A stretch of DNA of 64,000 nt from Gluconobacter kanchanaburiensis NBRC 103587. Lineage in GTDB: Bacteria > Pseudomonadota > Alphaproteobacteria > Acetobacterales > Acetobacteraceae. The stretch spans positions 1 to 64,000 of the forward strand of contig NZ_BJVA01000006.1 of the NCBI RefSeq assembly GCF_007988905.1, in the 5' to 3' direction. The translations under genes and the position numbers were made by a program. The notes under the pieces are model-generated. The model was not told the DNA's origin. It did not search any database and saw only the letters and a list, made by a program, of their open reading frames with translations. Below, one piece after another: positions 35,403 through 44,642 of the stretch; position 1 is the stretch's first letter; every line of letters starts with the position of its first letter.

Positions 35403-35433
35403 ACCGAATGTTTCCGTTTTCGGAATGTTCGGT
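35403..35433. repeat. interrupted inverted repeat in front of the sugar MFS gene
   Basis: ACCGAA (35403–35408) pairs with TTCGGT (35428–35433), and TTCCG (35412–35416) with CGGAA (35421–35425). There is no T-run, so it is not a standard terminator. It lies 33 bp before the transporter start and may be an operator or a 5'-leader hairpin. Confidence 0.4.
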
Positions 35434-35465
35434 TCTGTAGCTCCGCTTCCGGCGGAAATGTTTCA

Positions 35466-36896
35466 GTGAGGGTATCCAGGACTATGGTAGGGGTTGCTTC
35501 GTCTTCCAGTGAGGGGCCGTCAGACGAACGGGTCCGCAGTACGGTAAGGGCGACGACCCTCGGTATTCTGGCCGCGCTGGCCGGGCTCATGTTCGGACTC
35601 GATACCGGTGTCGTGGCGGGGGCTCTTCCCTTTATCGCAACGGACTTTCATGCCGGTGATGTGCTTCAGGGATGGATCGTTTCATCCATGATGGCTGGTG
35701 CCACTGTGGGTTCCCTGTTTGCCGGTCGGATTTCCGTCCGTTTTGGCCGAACCGGTGCGATGCTCGGCGCTGCCGCGCTGTTTCTGCTCGGAACTCTCTT
35801 CTGCGCTCTGGCTCCCGGCGCGGCGATCATGATCATCGGACGGATCTTCCTCGGGCTTGCGGTTGGTGTGGCTGCTTTTGCCGCCCCGCTCTATATTTCT
35901 GAAATCACGGTTGAGTCCGTGCGCGGCGCGATGATTTCGTTTTACCAGCTCATGGTATCTTTAGGCATTTTCCTCGCTTTCGTTTCTGACAGTCTGCTGG
36001 CCTCAGGCGCGCACTGGCGCTGGATGCTGGGCATCATGGTCGTTCCGGCAGGTCTTTTTCTTGGGATCGTACTGATTCTTCCGCATAGTCCACGCTGGTT
36101 GATGATGCGCGGCGACAAAGAGCGGGCAAGACGGGTTCTGCAAAGTCTTCGCTCGGATGAAGAGGTCGCTGAGGCTGAACTCATCGATATTCAGGCCCGT
36201 CTCCAGAAAAGCAGCGATGCTGGCATTGGTCTTTTCAGAAGCAATCCTAATTTCAGGCGTACGGTCTTTTTCGGCATGCTGTTGCAGATCATGCAGCAGC
36301 TCAGCGGGATCAACGCGCTGCTGTATTATGCGCCCCGCGTCTTTCAGGCTGCGCATTTCGGAACGAACGCTGCGGTCTGGGCGACGACACTTGTGGGTTT
36401 GACCAATATGACGCTGACGGGCGTTGCAATTGTCTGTGTCGATCGTTGGGGGCGTCGACCGCTTCTGATTCTGAGCTGTTCGATCGCGGCTTTTGCACTG
36501 GCCGGAGTAGGAACGCTTCTGGCGATTGGCGCGCAGAGTTTCGCGTTGCAGTTGCTGCTCTGCGGTTTTGTCATCCTGTTCGTTGCCGGATTCGCTATTG
36601 GCGAAGGACCGCTTGTCTGGACGCTGTGTTCGGAAGTCCAGCCTACCCGTGGGCGCGATTTTGGTATCGGCTGCTCAACAGTGACGAATTGGGCCGCCAA
36701 CTGGGCCATTTCCAATGTCTTTCCGGTCGGCATGGCAGTGATGGGGGCGTCTTCGACGTTCCTGATGTTTGCCGCCTTCAATGGTCTGTTTATTCTGGTG
36801 ACGGTTTTCTTCGTTCCGGAAACAAAGGGCGTCTCTTTGGAGAGGCTCGAAGCCAATCTTTTTGCAGGCAGACGTCTGCGCGAGCTGGGACGCTGA
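35466..36896 (+). CDS. MFS sugar transporter (sugar porter family)
   Basis: A 476-residue, 12-helix proton symporter of the GalP/XylE type. Family motifs are DTGVVAGALPFI in helix 1, RFGRTGAMLG in loop 2–3, YISEITVESVRGAMISFYQL, HSPRWLMMRGD (PESPR loop), QQLSGINALLYYAP, DRWGRRPLLI and VPETKGVSLERLE. It probably imports a hexose or a sugar acid. GTG 35466 or ATG 35484 may be the start; CCAGGA in front of the ATG favours the latter. Confidence 0.92.
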   Translation: MRVSRTMVGVASSSSEGPSDERVRSTVRATTLGILAALAGLMFGLDTGVVAGALPFIATDFHAGDVLQGWIVSSMMAGATVGSLFAGRISVRFGRTGAMLGAAALFLLGTLFCALAPGAAIMIIGRIFLGLAVGVAAFAAPLYISEITVESVRGAMISFYQLMVSLGIFLAFVSDSLLASGAHWRWMLGIMVVPAGLFLGIVLILPHSPRWLMMRGDKERARRVLQSLRSDEEVAEAELIDIQARLQKSSDAGIGLFRSNPNFRRTVFFGMLLQIMQQLSGINALLYYAPRVFQAAHFGTNAAVWATTLVGLTNMTLTGVAIVCVDRWGRRPLLILSCSIAAFALAGVGTLLAIGAQSFALQLLLCGFVILFVAGFAIGEGPLVWTLCSEVQPTRGRDFGIGCSTVTNWAANWAISNVFPVGMAVMGASSTFLMFAAFNGLFILVTVFFVPETKGVSLERLEANLFAGRRLRELGR

Positions 36897-36900
36897 GACG

Positions 36901-38289
36901 ATGAGTGCGACAACGGATGATGCCCCTCAGGACGAATACGATGCGCAACGTCATGCGGGGCTGTACGGGGCGCAGCGTTTCAAGGCGATGTCCGCTGTCC
37001 TGCTAGCTCTTCTTCTGTCTGTGCTGGACTATGCCATCGCCAATGTGGCGCTGCCCCTTATCGCACAAGATCTGCATGCTTCGTCCTCGCGGGCCATCTG
37101 GGTCGTCAACGCCTATCAGCTCGCAAACCTGTCCTGCCTTCTTCCGCTGGCTTCCCTGGGCGCGCGTGTGGGGTTCGGGCGTCTGAGCCAGGTCGGCATT
37201 TTCCTCTTCCTGATTGCATCCGTTGCCTGTGCCCTTTCGCAGAATCTTTTGGAACTGTCGCTTGCCCGTGCCTTGCAGGGCGTGGGTGGCGCCTGCATCA
37301 TGAGCGTGAACATTGCTCTTGTGCGTTTCATTTATCCTCACAAGGAGCTGGGACGAGGTATTGCGCTCAATGGATTGTTCGTCGGGCTGGGCGTGGCGCT
37401 GGGGCCATCGTTAGGGTCCTTGATCCTGTCGATTGCGAGTTGGCCCTGGATTTTCTGGATCAATCTTCCCCTTGCGCTGGCGGCTCTGGTTCTCGCACAT
37501 GCTGCGCTGCCCCAGACCCCGCGCAGCGATATTCCAACGGATATGGTTGGCTCTCTTCTCACCGTGGCATCTTTTGCACTGACCGGTGTGGGACTCGACG
37601 GGCTGATGCACGCGGATTTTCTCTCCGGTGGGATCGTAACCGTGGCGGGTATCCTGTGCTGGGCCATGCTCCTGCGTTACCAGCGAGAGCGGCTGGAGCC
37701 GATCGTTCCTGTCGATCTGTTGGCGCGGCGTCCGTTTCTCCTGGCGGTTCTCGTCGGGTTTCTGGGATTTGTGGCCTCTAATCTTTATATTGTGGCCATG
37801 CCGTTCACATTGGCTTCCGTTTTTCATCGGGAAGCGGGTACGATCGGTCTGCTTATTGCCCCTTGGGCCGTTGGCGTGGCGACCATGTCCTTCGTGGTTA
37901 GTCGTCTTGCAGATCGGTTCCCGGCGTCAACACTGTCCTCGATCGGGTTGTTCATCACGGCGAGCGGATTCTGCCTGTTGTGGCTTCTGCCGACGGATGC
38001 AGGGAACTGGGATATTGCCTGGCGGACCCTGTTCGCGGGATTTGGGTTCGGCCTGTTCCAGCCGCCTAACAATCGCGCCATTATGGTGGCGGCGCCTCCC
38101 GGTCGGGAAGGTGGGGCGAGCGGCATGCTGTCTGTTGCCCGGCTGGCGGGCCAGACGACGGGTGCTCTTCTTGTCGCCGCGTTGTTCACCGTATTTGCTC
38201 ATCCGGCGTTCATCTGTCTGGGCGCCGCGATGGTGACAGCTTTTACCGGATCGGCGCTCAGCCTCGGGCGGAAATATATCGCAGTCTGA
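36901..38289 (+). CDS. MFS multidrug exporter, DHA2 type
   Basis: A 462-residue membrane protein with about 12–14 helices. LLSVLDYAIANVALPLIAQDL and NAYQLANLSCLLPLASLGARVGFGR are the EmrB/QacA start motifs; RALQGVGGACIMSVNIALV and GLFVGLGVALGPSLGS (motif C, typical of exporters) follow. The substrate is unknown. The gene begins 4 bp after the sugar transporter. Its 3' end overlaps the methyltransferase on the other strand by 32 bp. Confidence 0.88.
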   Translation: MSATTDDAPQDEYDAQRHAGLYGAQRFKAMSAVLLALLLSVLDYAIANVALPLIAQDLHASSSRAIWVVNAYQLANLSCLLPLASLGARVGFGRLSQVGIFLFLIASVACALSQNLLELSLARALQGVGGACIMSVNIALVRFIYPHKELGRGIALNGLFVGLGVALGPSLGSLILSIASWPWIFWINLPLALAALVLAHAALPQTPRSDIPTDMVGSLLTVASFALTGVGLDGLMHADFLSGGIVTVAGILCWAMLLRYQRERLEPIVPVDLLARRPFLLAVLVGFLGFVASNLYIVAMPFTLASVFHREAGTIGLLIAPWAVGVATMSFVVSRLADRFPASTLSSIGLFITASGFCLLWLLPTDAGNWDIAWRTLFAGFGFGLFQPPNNRAIMVAAPPGREGGASGMLSVARLAGQTTGALLVAALFTVFAHPAFICLGAAMVTAFTGSALSLGRKYIAV

Positions 38290-38926
38290 ACAGCGTGGTC
38301 GAGCGCTGGTCGGCACTTTCGAGTTCCTGCGTGACGGGAACGGCCTGCCGTGTCAGAATTTCCAGGGGCATTGAAGGGGCATAATGCCTGCCGGGGTCGC
38401 AGAGCCAGACCTCGCAGGATTTCGAACACTCCAGAAGCCAGGGAATGATTCGCGCGGCCATCGTCTCGTTGTAGCAGACATCTCCAATGACCAGCAGGTC
38501 GCAGTCGGGCGTGGTGCCGATCAGGTCTCCGCAAACCGATGCGATTCTGACGTCGTTCAGTGAGGCGTTCAGCGTCGTGGCCGTGAGCGCCATAGGATCG
38601 ATGTCGTTCGCCTGAACTTCTGATGCCCCCGACATTGCGGCTGCGATCGCAGCGAGACCACAGCCACAGGCAACATCTAGCACGCGGCGTTCCCGGACGA
38701 ATTCCGGATTGTCGAGAATAAAGCGGGCGATAAGCTGGCTGCCCGGCCATGCGAAGGCCCAGAAAGGCGGCTCTATGCCGATCTGTTCGAGGTAGGCCTC
38801 GCTGGCCTGCCAGATAGGAGTGATTTCGGTCGCCAGATGGAGCGAAATCTCGGACACGAGTGGGGCCTGCGCAACGGCGGTGTTGTCACGGATAAAACGG
38901 GTCGGGTCGTTCAAAGCCGGCTTCAT
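38258..38926 (-). CDS. class I SAM methyltransferase, ETFB-lysine methyltransferase-like
   Basis: A 222-residue protein. FIRDNTAVAQAPLVSEISLHLA, PPFWAFAWPGSQLIARFILD, VLDVACGCGLAAIAA (SAM motif I), VQANDIDPMAL, and GDVCYNETMAA follow the METTL20/ETFB lysine methyltransferase pattern; PrmA is a more distant relative. The family modifies electron-transfer flavoprotein beta in some Alphaproteobacteria, so this may tune respiratory electron flow; the target is inferred. It overlaps ubiA by ATGA. Confidence 0.8.
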   Translation of the reverse strand: MKPALNDPTRFIRDNTAVAQAPLVSEISLHLATEITPIWQASEAYLEQIGIEPPFWAFAWPGSQLIARFILDNPEFVRERRVLDVACGCGLAAIAAAMSGASEVQANDIDPMALTATTLNASLNDVRIASVCGDLIGTTPDCDLLVIGDVCYNETMAARIIPWLLECSKSCEVWLCDPGRHYAPSMPLEILTRQAVPVTQELESADQRSTTLFRLRYISARG

Positions 38927-39840
38927 CCCAGCAGTCGTGCAAAAACGAATCCCGCCGCAAGCACGATTCCGATAGGAACGTTGCGTCGGAATTCTCGCAG
39001 ACAGGCCGGGGCATCATGAGGGTTGAGGAGGCGCACCTGTCTCATGAGCATCCCAGCAGCAAGAATGAAAAACGGCCAGAAGCTCCAGTGCAGATCCGCA
39101 TGAATGGCAACGAGAGCAAGGGCCAGCAGCATAAGAGTGTAGCAGGTGCCAACGAAAGGACGGGCGCTCTTTTCCATAAGCCGGGATGTGGACCGGACGC
39201 CGATGCGGGCGTCGTCTTCCATATCCTGAAAGCCATAGATCGTATCAAAGCCGAGCTGCCAGAGGATGACGGCGCCATAAAGAAGCAGGCCATTGCCATC
39301 CAGCGTTCCTGCGGCGGCGGCATATCCCATGGGAGCTCCGAACCCGAAGGTGAAGCCCATGACGAGCTGGGGCCACCATGTGACCCGCTTGGCGGCTGGA
39401 TAAAGAGCAACCAAGAAAAGGGCCAGCGGAGCGAGCGCCCAGCACACGGGCGGAAGGCAGGCAAGCACAGCCAGCCCCAGCAGCAGCAGGATGCTTAGCA
39501 GTAGCAGTCCCTGTTTTAGTGACAGCGAACCGCTGGCGAGAGGGCGACCGGCAGTGCGGGCGACCTTCGCATCGATATCGCGGTCCCAGATATCGTTCAC
39601 GACACAGCCCGCGGAACGCATGACAAGGGAGCCGAAAGCGAACAGGATCGTGTCGATCAGTTTGGTCTGAAGGGACGCGGCAGGCGCGAGAAACAGTCCC
39701 CATACGCCAGGGAGGAAAAGTAGCCATGTCCCGACCGGTCGGTCGAGCCGCGCAAGCAGTGCATAGGAGCGCCAGGGCTCGGGCAGGCGCGCGATGCGGC
39801 CGGTCAGGTGAATATCGGTATGGGCGCGGGTCTGGCTCAT
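38923..39840 (-). CDS. ubiA: 4-hydroxybenzoate polyprenyltransferase
   Basis: Attaches the polyprenyl tail to 4-hydroxybenzoate in ubiquinone synthesis, in the inner membrane. It has 305 residues and about 8–9 helices. The two Mg-binding motifs are NDIWDRDID (82–90) and DMEDDARIG (near 207). RPLASGSLS and LLARLDRPVGTWLL are family segments. It works downstream of a polyprenyl diphosphate synthase such as the one at 60341. Confidence 0.95.
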   Translation of the reverse strand: MSQTRAHTDIHLTGRIARLPEPWRSYALLARLDRPVGTWLLFLPGVWGLFLAPAASLQTKLIDTILFAFGSLVMRSAGCVVNDIWDRDIDAKVARTAGRPLASGSLSLKQGLLLLSILLLLGLAVLACLPPVCWALAPLALFLVALYPAAKRVTWWPQLVMGFTFGFGAPMGYAAAAGTLDGNGLLLYGAVILWQLGFDTIYGFQDMEDDARIGVRSTSRLMEKSARPFVGTCYTLMLLALALVAIHADLHWSFWPFFILAAGMLMRQVRLLNPHDAPACLREFRRNVPIGIVLAAGFVFARLLG

Positions 39841-39903
39841 GGAAAGATGTGATGCTTTGCCGACATGCTTCCGTCAATGGGCGAGGCGCGCTATCGGAGA
39901 AAG

Positions 39904-40629
39904 ATGAGCCGATCAGACCCCCGACTTTATCTTCCCGCTTCCGAAAGTGCTTTCGCAGAGGGCAGGATCATACCGCTTCTTCCCGGGCAGGCCCATTATC
40001 TGGGCAATGTGATGCGACAGTCGGTGGGCAGTTCCGTCCGTGTGTTTAACGAACGCGACGGGGAATGGGCAGGAGAGATTTCCGTTCTGAAAAAGGATCG
40101 TGGCAATGTTCTGCTCCATTCCTGCGAACGGCCTGCTGTTGCCACCAGAGGAGTGGAGCTGCTGTTTGCCCCTCTCAAGCGGGATGCGACCGAGTTGGTC
40201 ATCCGTATGGGAACCGAGCTTGGCGTGACGCGATTCAGGCCGGTGATTACGGAACGGACCAATACCCATCGTCTCAATCTGGAGCGTCTGTCAGTCATTG
40301 CGACGGAAGCCGCCGAACAATGCGAACGGCTGGATGTTCCTGAAATTCGTGTCCCGGTGCCGCTGCGTGTTGCCTTGTCGGAATGGCCGGAGGACCGGGT
40401 GCTGTTCGCCGCGCTGGAGCGTCGACCGGGCGAGGGCGCAGACATGCAGGCAGCGGCTCTGCTGATTGGACCGGAAGGAGGATTTTCCGGGCCCGAAGTC
40501 GAGATGCTTCACAGACACAAGGCCGTTCATGCGCTGACGCTCGGGCCGCTTGTGCTGCGGGCGGAGACTGCCGTCTGTGCGGGTCTGGCCCGGCTGGCAG
40601 GGGGAGGCGAGGGGATGGCCCGAGGGTGA
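39904..40629 (+). CDS. rsmE: 16S rRNA m3U1498 methyltransferase
   Basis: A 241-residue SPOUT methyltransferase that methylates U1498 in the decoding site. The N-terminal PUA-like part (RLYLP…HYLGNVMRQSVGSSVRVF) precedes the knot domain with LLIGPEGGFSGPEVEML and LTLGPLVLRAETA, the RsmE signature. The start at 39904 has GGAGA (39896–39900) in front. It is divergent from ubiA. Confidence 0.93.
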   Translation: MSRSDPRLYLPASESAFAEGRIIPLLPGQAHYLGNVMRQSVGSSVRVFNERDGEWAGEISVLKKDRGNVLLHSCERPAVATRGVELLFAPLKRDATELVIRMGTELGVTRFRPVITERTNTHRLNLERLSVIATEAAEQCERLDVPEIRVPVPLRVALSEWPEDRVLFAALERRPGEGADMQAAALLIGPEGGFSGPEVEMLHRHKAVHALTLGPLVLRAETAVCAGLARLAGGGEGMARG

Positions 40630-40696
40630 CAGAACTGTCGGACCTGCTACAGTTCAATCATTGTCGAACAACGAATACAGACCGAGGCCAAACGTC

Positions 40697-42073
40697 ATGT
40701 CCAATCCCGGCACGTCCAATACTGCGTCGATCGAAAGCCGGGCGCAGCTCGTCGAGGTTCTCTCAAGAGGCTGCAAACCCCAATCCGACTGGAAAATCGG
40801 GACTGAACATGAAAAATTCGGCTTCGTTCTGCCGCAGGCTGCTGACGGGCGGGAACCCCTTTCGGCCCCTCCTTACGAGCCGCGCGGAATTGGTGCGCTG
40901 CTTGAGAAACTTCAGGGGCCGGACTGGTCTCCCATCATGGACGGCGAGAGCCTGATTGGGCTGAAAGGCCAGAACGCCCAGTCGGGCCGTGCCATTTCTC
41001 TGGAACCGGCCGGACAGTTTGAGCTTTCCGGTGCGCCTGTCGTTTCGCTTCAGGAAACCGAAGCGGAGATGCAGGCGCATTTCGATCAGGTTCGTGGGCC
41101 GGCAGCGGAACTGGGACTCGGCTTTCTGCCGTTCGGGTTCCAGCCGCTCTGGTCGCGCGATGCGATGCCATGGATGCCCAAGAGCCGCTATGCGATCATG
41201 CGTAACTACATGCCGAAAGTCGGGACGCTCGGCCTCGATATGATGACGCGGACCTGCACGGTTCAGGTCAATCTCGATTTTAGTGATGAAGCGGATATGG
41301 CGCGCAAGATGCGGGTCTCGCTCGCGCTTCAGCCGGTCGCGACGGCACTGTTTGCGAACTCGCCCTTCGTCGAAGGGAAGGCGAACGGTCTACTGTCCAA
41401 CCGGGCACGCATCTGGACCGATACGGACAATCAGCGTTCGGGCCAGCCTTCGGTCTTTTTCGAGGACGGGTTTGGCTTTGAGCAGTATGTCGACTGGGCG
41501 CTCGACGTGCCGATGTATTTCGTCTCGCGCGATGGAAAAAATCTGGATGTAGCCGGATGCTCGTTCCGGCGCTGGCTGGCCGGAGACATTCAGGAACCGT
41601 TGAAAGGCCTGACGCCCACGATCGGAGATTTCGAAGACCATCTGACGACGGTATTTCCGGATGTGCGCCTCAAGCAGTTCCTGGAAATGCGGGGCGCGGA
41701 TGCCGGAAAGCTCGAAATGATGGTGGCGCAGTCGGCTCTGTGGGTCGGTCTGCTTTACGATCCCGCAACGCTGGAAGCAGCCGAAAAGCTCGTCAGGGAA
41801 CAGCCCTGGAGCGTGTATCAGCAGCTTCGGGCCGAGGTGCCGTCTGTTGGGCTGGATGCTGTTTTCCCTGGCGGATTGAAGCCATTTGCCAAGCGTGTGC
41901 TCCAGTTGGCGGAGCAGGGGCTGCGGGCGCGCGTCCGCAATGAGGCCGGCTATCTCGATCCTCTGCATCTGATTGCCGATGGCGGTCCGAATCAGGCACA
42001 GTACTGGTTGGATCTGTACAATGGAGCTTGGGGAAGGAGCGTGAAGCCGCTTTTCACCGAAGCCGCTATCTGA
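40697..42073 (+). CDS. gshA: glutamate-cysteine ligase (plant/alphaproteobacterial type)
   Basis: First step of glutathione synthesis. It has 458 residues. [12 protein letters not shown] is the ATP/Mg start motif of the class III (plant-like) ligases, followed by [41 protein letters not shown], and [23 protein letters not shown] 40697 follows GAGGCCAAACGTC; longer in-frame starts run into rsmE. It is in a run of + strand genes with mbfA and lolA. Confidence 0.93.
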   Translation: MSNPGTSNTASIESRAQLVEVLSRGCKPQSDWKIGTEHEKFGFVLPQAADGREPLSAPPYEPRGIGALLEKLQGPDWSPIMDGESLIGLKGQNAQSGRAISLEPAGQFELSGAPVVSLQETEAEMQAHFDQVRGPAAELGLGFLPFGFQPLWSRDAMPWMPKSRYAIMRNYMPKVGTLGLDMMTRTCTVQVNLDFSDEADMARKMRVSLALQPVATALFANSPFVEGKANGLLSNRARIWTDTDNQRSGQPSVFFEDGFGFEQYVDWALDVPMYFVSRDGKNLDVAGCSFRRWLAGDIQEPLKGLTPTIGDFEDHLTTVFPDVRLKQFLEMRGADAGKLEMMVAQSALWVGLLYDPATLEAAEKLVREQPWSVYQQLRAEVPSVGLDAVFPGGLKPFAKRVLQLAEQGLRARVRNEAGYLDPLHLIADGGPNQAQYWLDLYNGAWGRSVKPLFTEAAI

Positions 42074-42113
42074 TTTTGCGAGTGCATTTTCTGGCGAGGG
42101 ATCTGCTGCCTGC

Positions 42114-43070
42114 GTGACAAAGCTTTCTGAGTTGACCGAACGAGAAATTCTCGCTCTGGCCATCGCCAGTGAAGAGGAAGACGGTCATATTTACGCGGAT
42201 TTCGGCCAGATGCTGGCTGAAGACTATCCCGATAGCGCTGCCATTTTTCAGGATATGGCGGAAGAGGAAAATCATCATCGTCGGGCGCTGATCGATCTTT
42301 TCGTAAGACGTTTTGGCAATCACATTCCCCTTGTGAGGCGGCAGGACGTACAGGGTTTTCCATCCAGGAAATCCGCCTGGCAGATGCAGAACCGTGGCAT
42401 TGAGGCCATTCGAGCGCAGGCCGCCGATATGGAGCGGCAGGCCGCCCGCTTTTATCGGCAGGCTGCGGGCCAGACGCAGGATGCCGAAATTCGCAAACTG
42501 CTTGGCGATTTGGCGACGGAGGAAGACCGGCATCAGCGTGAGGCAAAACGTCTCGAAGATGCCCATCTGAATGATACCACCCGGGACCGCGAAGACGAGC
42601 ACAGTCGCCGCGATTTCGTCCTGCGGATCGTGCAGCCAGGGCTGGTCGGGCTCATGGATGGGTCCGTCTCGACGCTGGCTCCGGTTTTTGCAGCAGCATT
42701 CGCCACGCATAGCCCGCATGCGGCTTTTCTGGTCGGGCTTGCGGCCTCGCTCGGGGCCGGGATTTCCATGGGGCTTGCGGAAGGGCTTGCCGATGACGGA
42801 AAGCTGTCGGGAAGAGGCGCGCCTCTTCTTCGTGGGCTGATCTGCGGCGCCATGACATTTGGCGGCGGTATCGGGCACACGCTGCCGTTCCTGGTGCCGG
42901 ACTTCCATCTGGCTTTCGGCGTGGCGCTCGTCGCGGTGGCGATTGAGCTTCTCTTGATTTCATGGATTCGCTGGCGCTATCAGGACACCCCGTTCGGATC
43001 TGCGATGGTGCAGGTTTTTCTCGGCGGGGCGCTTGTTTTTGCAACCGGTGTGCTGATTGGCAGTTCCTGA
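42114..43070 (+). CDS. mbfA: membrane-bound ferritin-like iron exporter MbfA
   Basis: A 318-residue protein. An N-terminal ferritin-like domain (about 1–165) has E-x-x-H sites: [29 protein letters not shown] and [15 protein letters not shown]. The C-terminal part is a VIT1/CCC1-type membrane domain of about five helices: [22 protein letters not shown] and [10 protein letters not shown]. MbfA exports iron and protects against peroxide and acid stress in Alphaproteobacteria, often under Irr control; no Irr box was recognised here. The start is GTG. Confidence 0.92.
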   Translation: MTKLSELTEREILALAIASEEEDGHIYADFGQMLAEDYPDSAAIFQDMAEEENHHRRALIDLFVRRFGNHIPLVRRQDVQGFPSRKSAWQMQNRGIEAIRAQAADMERQAARFYRQAAGQTQDAEIRKLLGDLATEEDRHQREAKRLEDAHLNDTTRDREDEHSRRDFVLRIVQPGLVGLMDGSVSTLAPVFAAAFATHSPHAAFLVGLAASLGAGISMGLAEGLADDGKLSGRGAPLLRGLICGAMTFGGGIGHTLPFLVPDFHLAFGVALVAVAIELLLISWIRWRYQDTPFGSAMVQVFLGGALVFATGVLIGSS

Positions 43071-43073
43071 GAC

Positions 43074-43700
43074 ATGATGAACCGTTCCTTTTTCCGTGCT
43101 GCCGCTTTGGGGACACTGTTTTCAAGCGCTCTTCCGGCCATGGCATTTGCTCAGGCCACGCCTGCTACGCTTCGTCCTGCAGATCAGGGATGGATTTCCC
43201 GGATTGAGGAGATGCTTGGAAAGATCACAACCCTTCAGGCGCGATTTCGTCAGACCGCTGTGGATGGCGGCACGACGCTCGGGACCGCGACGCTCGATCG
43301 GCCCGGGCGCATGCGCTTCGACTATGACAAGCCGAGTCCGCTGCTGCTGGTTGCCAATGATGGCCGCGTGGTGTTTCAGGATCGCAGCGTCGATCAGGTT
43401 ACGACGCTTCCACTGGACCGGACGCCGCTGGGGCTGCTGTTGCGACCGGATCTCCGGCTTTCGGGAGACGTAACCGTCACGGGTTTCGAGCACCAGAACG
43501 GTCAGGTGCGTGTGCAGCTCGTGCGCACGCAGAGCGCGGGTGAAGGTAATCTGACGCTTGTGTTCTCTGATGTGCCCCTGGCCCTTCTGGGCTGGAGCGT
43601 CGTGGACGCTCAGGGACGTACGACCACGATCGCCCTTTCCGATGTCCGTCTGGGCGGCAATGTCTCGCAGTCGCTATTCGCCCTGCCGAAAGCCGACTGA
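43074..43700 (+). CDS. lolA: outer-membrane lipoprotein carrier LolA-like
   Basis: A 208-residue periplasmic protein. The signal peptide ends AFAQ-A (about residue 27). The mature part is a LolA-type half barrel: KITTLQARFRQTAVDGGTTLGTATLDRPGRMRFDYDKPSPLLLVANDGRVVFQD. LolA carries lipoproteins across the periplasm. It starts 3 bp after mbfA and ends 6 bp before the convergent rsmI. Confidence 0.88.
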   Translation: MMNRSFFRAAALGTLFSSALPAMAFAQATPATLRPADQGWISRIEEMLGKITTLQARFRQTAVDGGTTLGTATLDRPGRMRFDYDKPSPLLLVANDGRVVFQDRSVDQVTTLPLDRTPLGLLLRPDLRLSGDVTVTGFEHQNGQVRVQLVRTQSAGEGNLTLVFSDVPLALLGWSVVDAQGRTTTIALSDVRLGGNVSQSLFALPKAD

Positions 43701-43706
43701 GGAATT

Positions 43707-44642
43707 TCAGTCTTTCAGTTCGCGGGATAGTTCCAGCGCGCGGGCATAAACCGTACGCTTGGGAAGCTTGACGATACCTGCCACGAGGGCGGCGGCGTCC
43801 TTTACGGAATGCGTGTGCAGGGCCTCGCGTAAATGCGTATCCAGATCCGCCGCCCCGCTGTCGTCTTCGGCTGAGGGGCCGATCAGGAGGGTGATTTCCC
43901 CTCGGGGCGCGGTCGTGCGGAAATGGTTCAGAACGTCCGCCAGGGTGCCACGCACCATTTCCTCGAACCGTTTTGTCAGTTCCCGTCCCACGGCTGCTTC
44001 CCGCTCCGGGCCGAAGACATCAATCAGATCTTCAAGCGTTTCGACCAGACGATGAGGCGCCTCGTACCAGATCAGGGTTGAATGAAGGCCCGCCTGTTCG
44101 GCGGCCCGTAAAGTGGAAAACCCCGTTTTGCGTGCTTCACTGCGCGGTGCGGGAAAGCCGAGGAACATGAAAGGAAGAGGTGGCAGGCCGGACAGTGTGA
44201 GGGCCGTGACGACAGCGTTTGGCCCGGGGATGGCGGTGACGTAAACTCCGGCTGCAATGGCAGCGCGGACCAGCCTGTATCCAGGGTCGGAGACCAGAGG
44301 TGTACCGGCATCGGACACCACGGCATAACGCGCGCCCTGCTGAAGTTTTTCGATCAGGAACGGAGTGCGGTCCTGTTCGTTATGGTCGTGCAGCGTTCGG
44401 GTCGGTGTGGCAATATTGCGCGAAAGAAGGAGCTTTGCTGTAACGCGCGTGTCTTCGCACAGGATTGCGTCTACGGTTTTGAGGGCCTCGATCGCGCGTT
44501 CGCTGATATCGGCCAGGTTGCCGATAGGCGTTGCAACCAATATCAGACATCCACCCTCGACCTGTCCTAGCGCTGGCGGGGCCGGTAACGTTTCAGCCGC
44601 ATCGCTCAAGGGAGTTTCAGCGGAACATGACTTTTCGGACAT
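43707..44642 (-). CDS. rsmI: 16S rRNA 2'-O-ribose C1402 methyltransferase
   Basis: A 311-residue tetrapyrrole-methylase-fold enzyme. LILVATPIGNLADISERAIEAL, CEDTRVT, HNEQDR, AVVSDAGTPLVSDPGYRLV, IPGPNAVVTALTLSGLP and WYEAPHRLVETLEDL are RsmI hallmarks. The ATG at 44642 has GAGG six bases upstream; the reading frame stays open far beyond it, but those residues lie antisense to the LpoA-like gene and are not family-like. It overlaps that gene head to head by 16 bp. Confidence 0.93.
   Translation of the reverse strand: MSEKSCSAETPLSDAAETLPAPPALGQVEGGCLILVATPIGNLADISERAIEALKTVDAILCEDTRVTAKLLLSRNIATPTRTLHDHNEQDRTPFLIEKLQQGARYAVVSDAGTPLVSDPGYRLVRAAIAAGVYVTAIPGPNAVVTALTLSGLPPLPFMFLGFPAPRSEARKTGFSTLRAAEQAGLHSTLIWYEAPHRLVETLEDLIDVFGPEREAAVGRELTKRFEEMVRGTLADVLNHFRTTAPRGEITLLIGPSAEDDSGAADLDTHLREALHTHSVKDAAALVAGIVKLPKRTVYARALELSRELKD

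Noticed and set aside
35403-35433. Hairpin after der as a transcription terminator
   Set aside because: No T-run follows on either strand; kept only as an inverted repeat.
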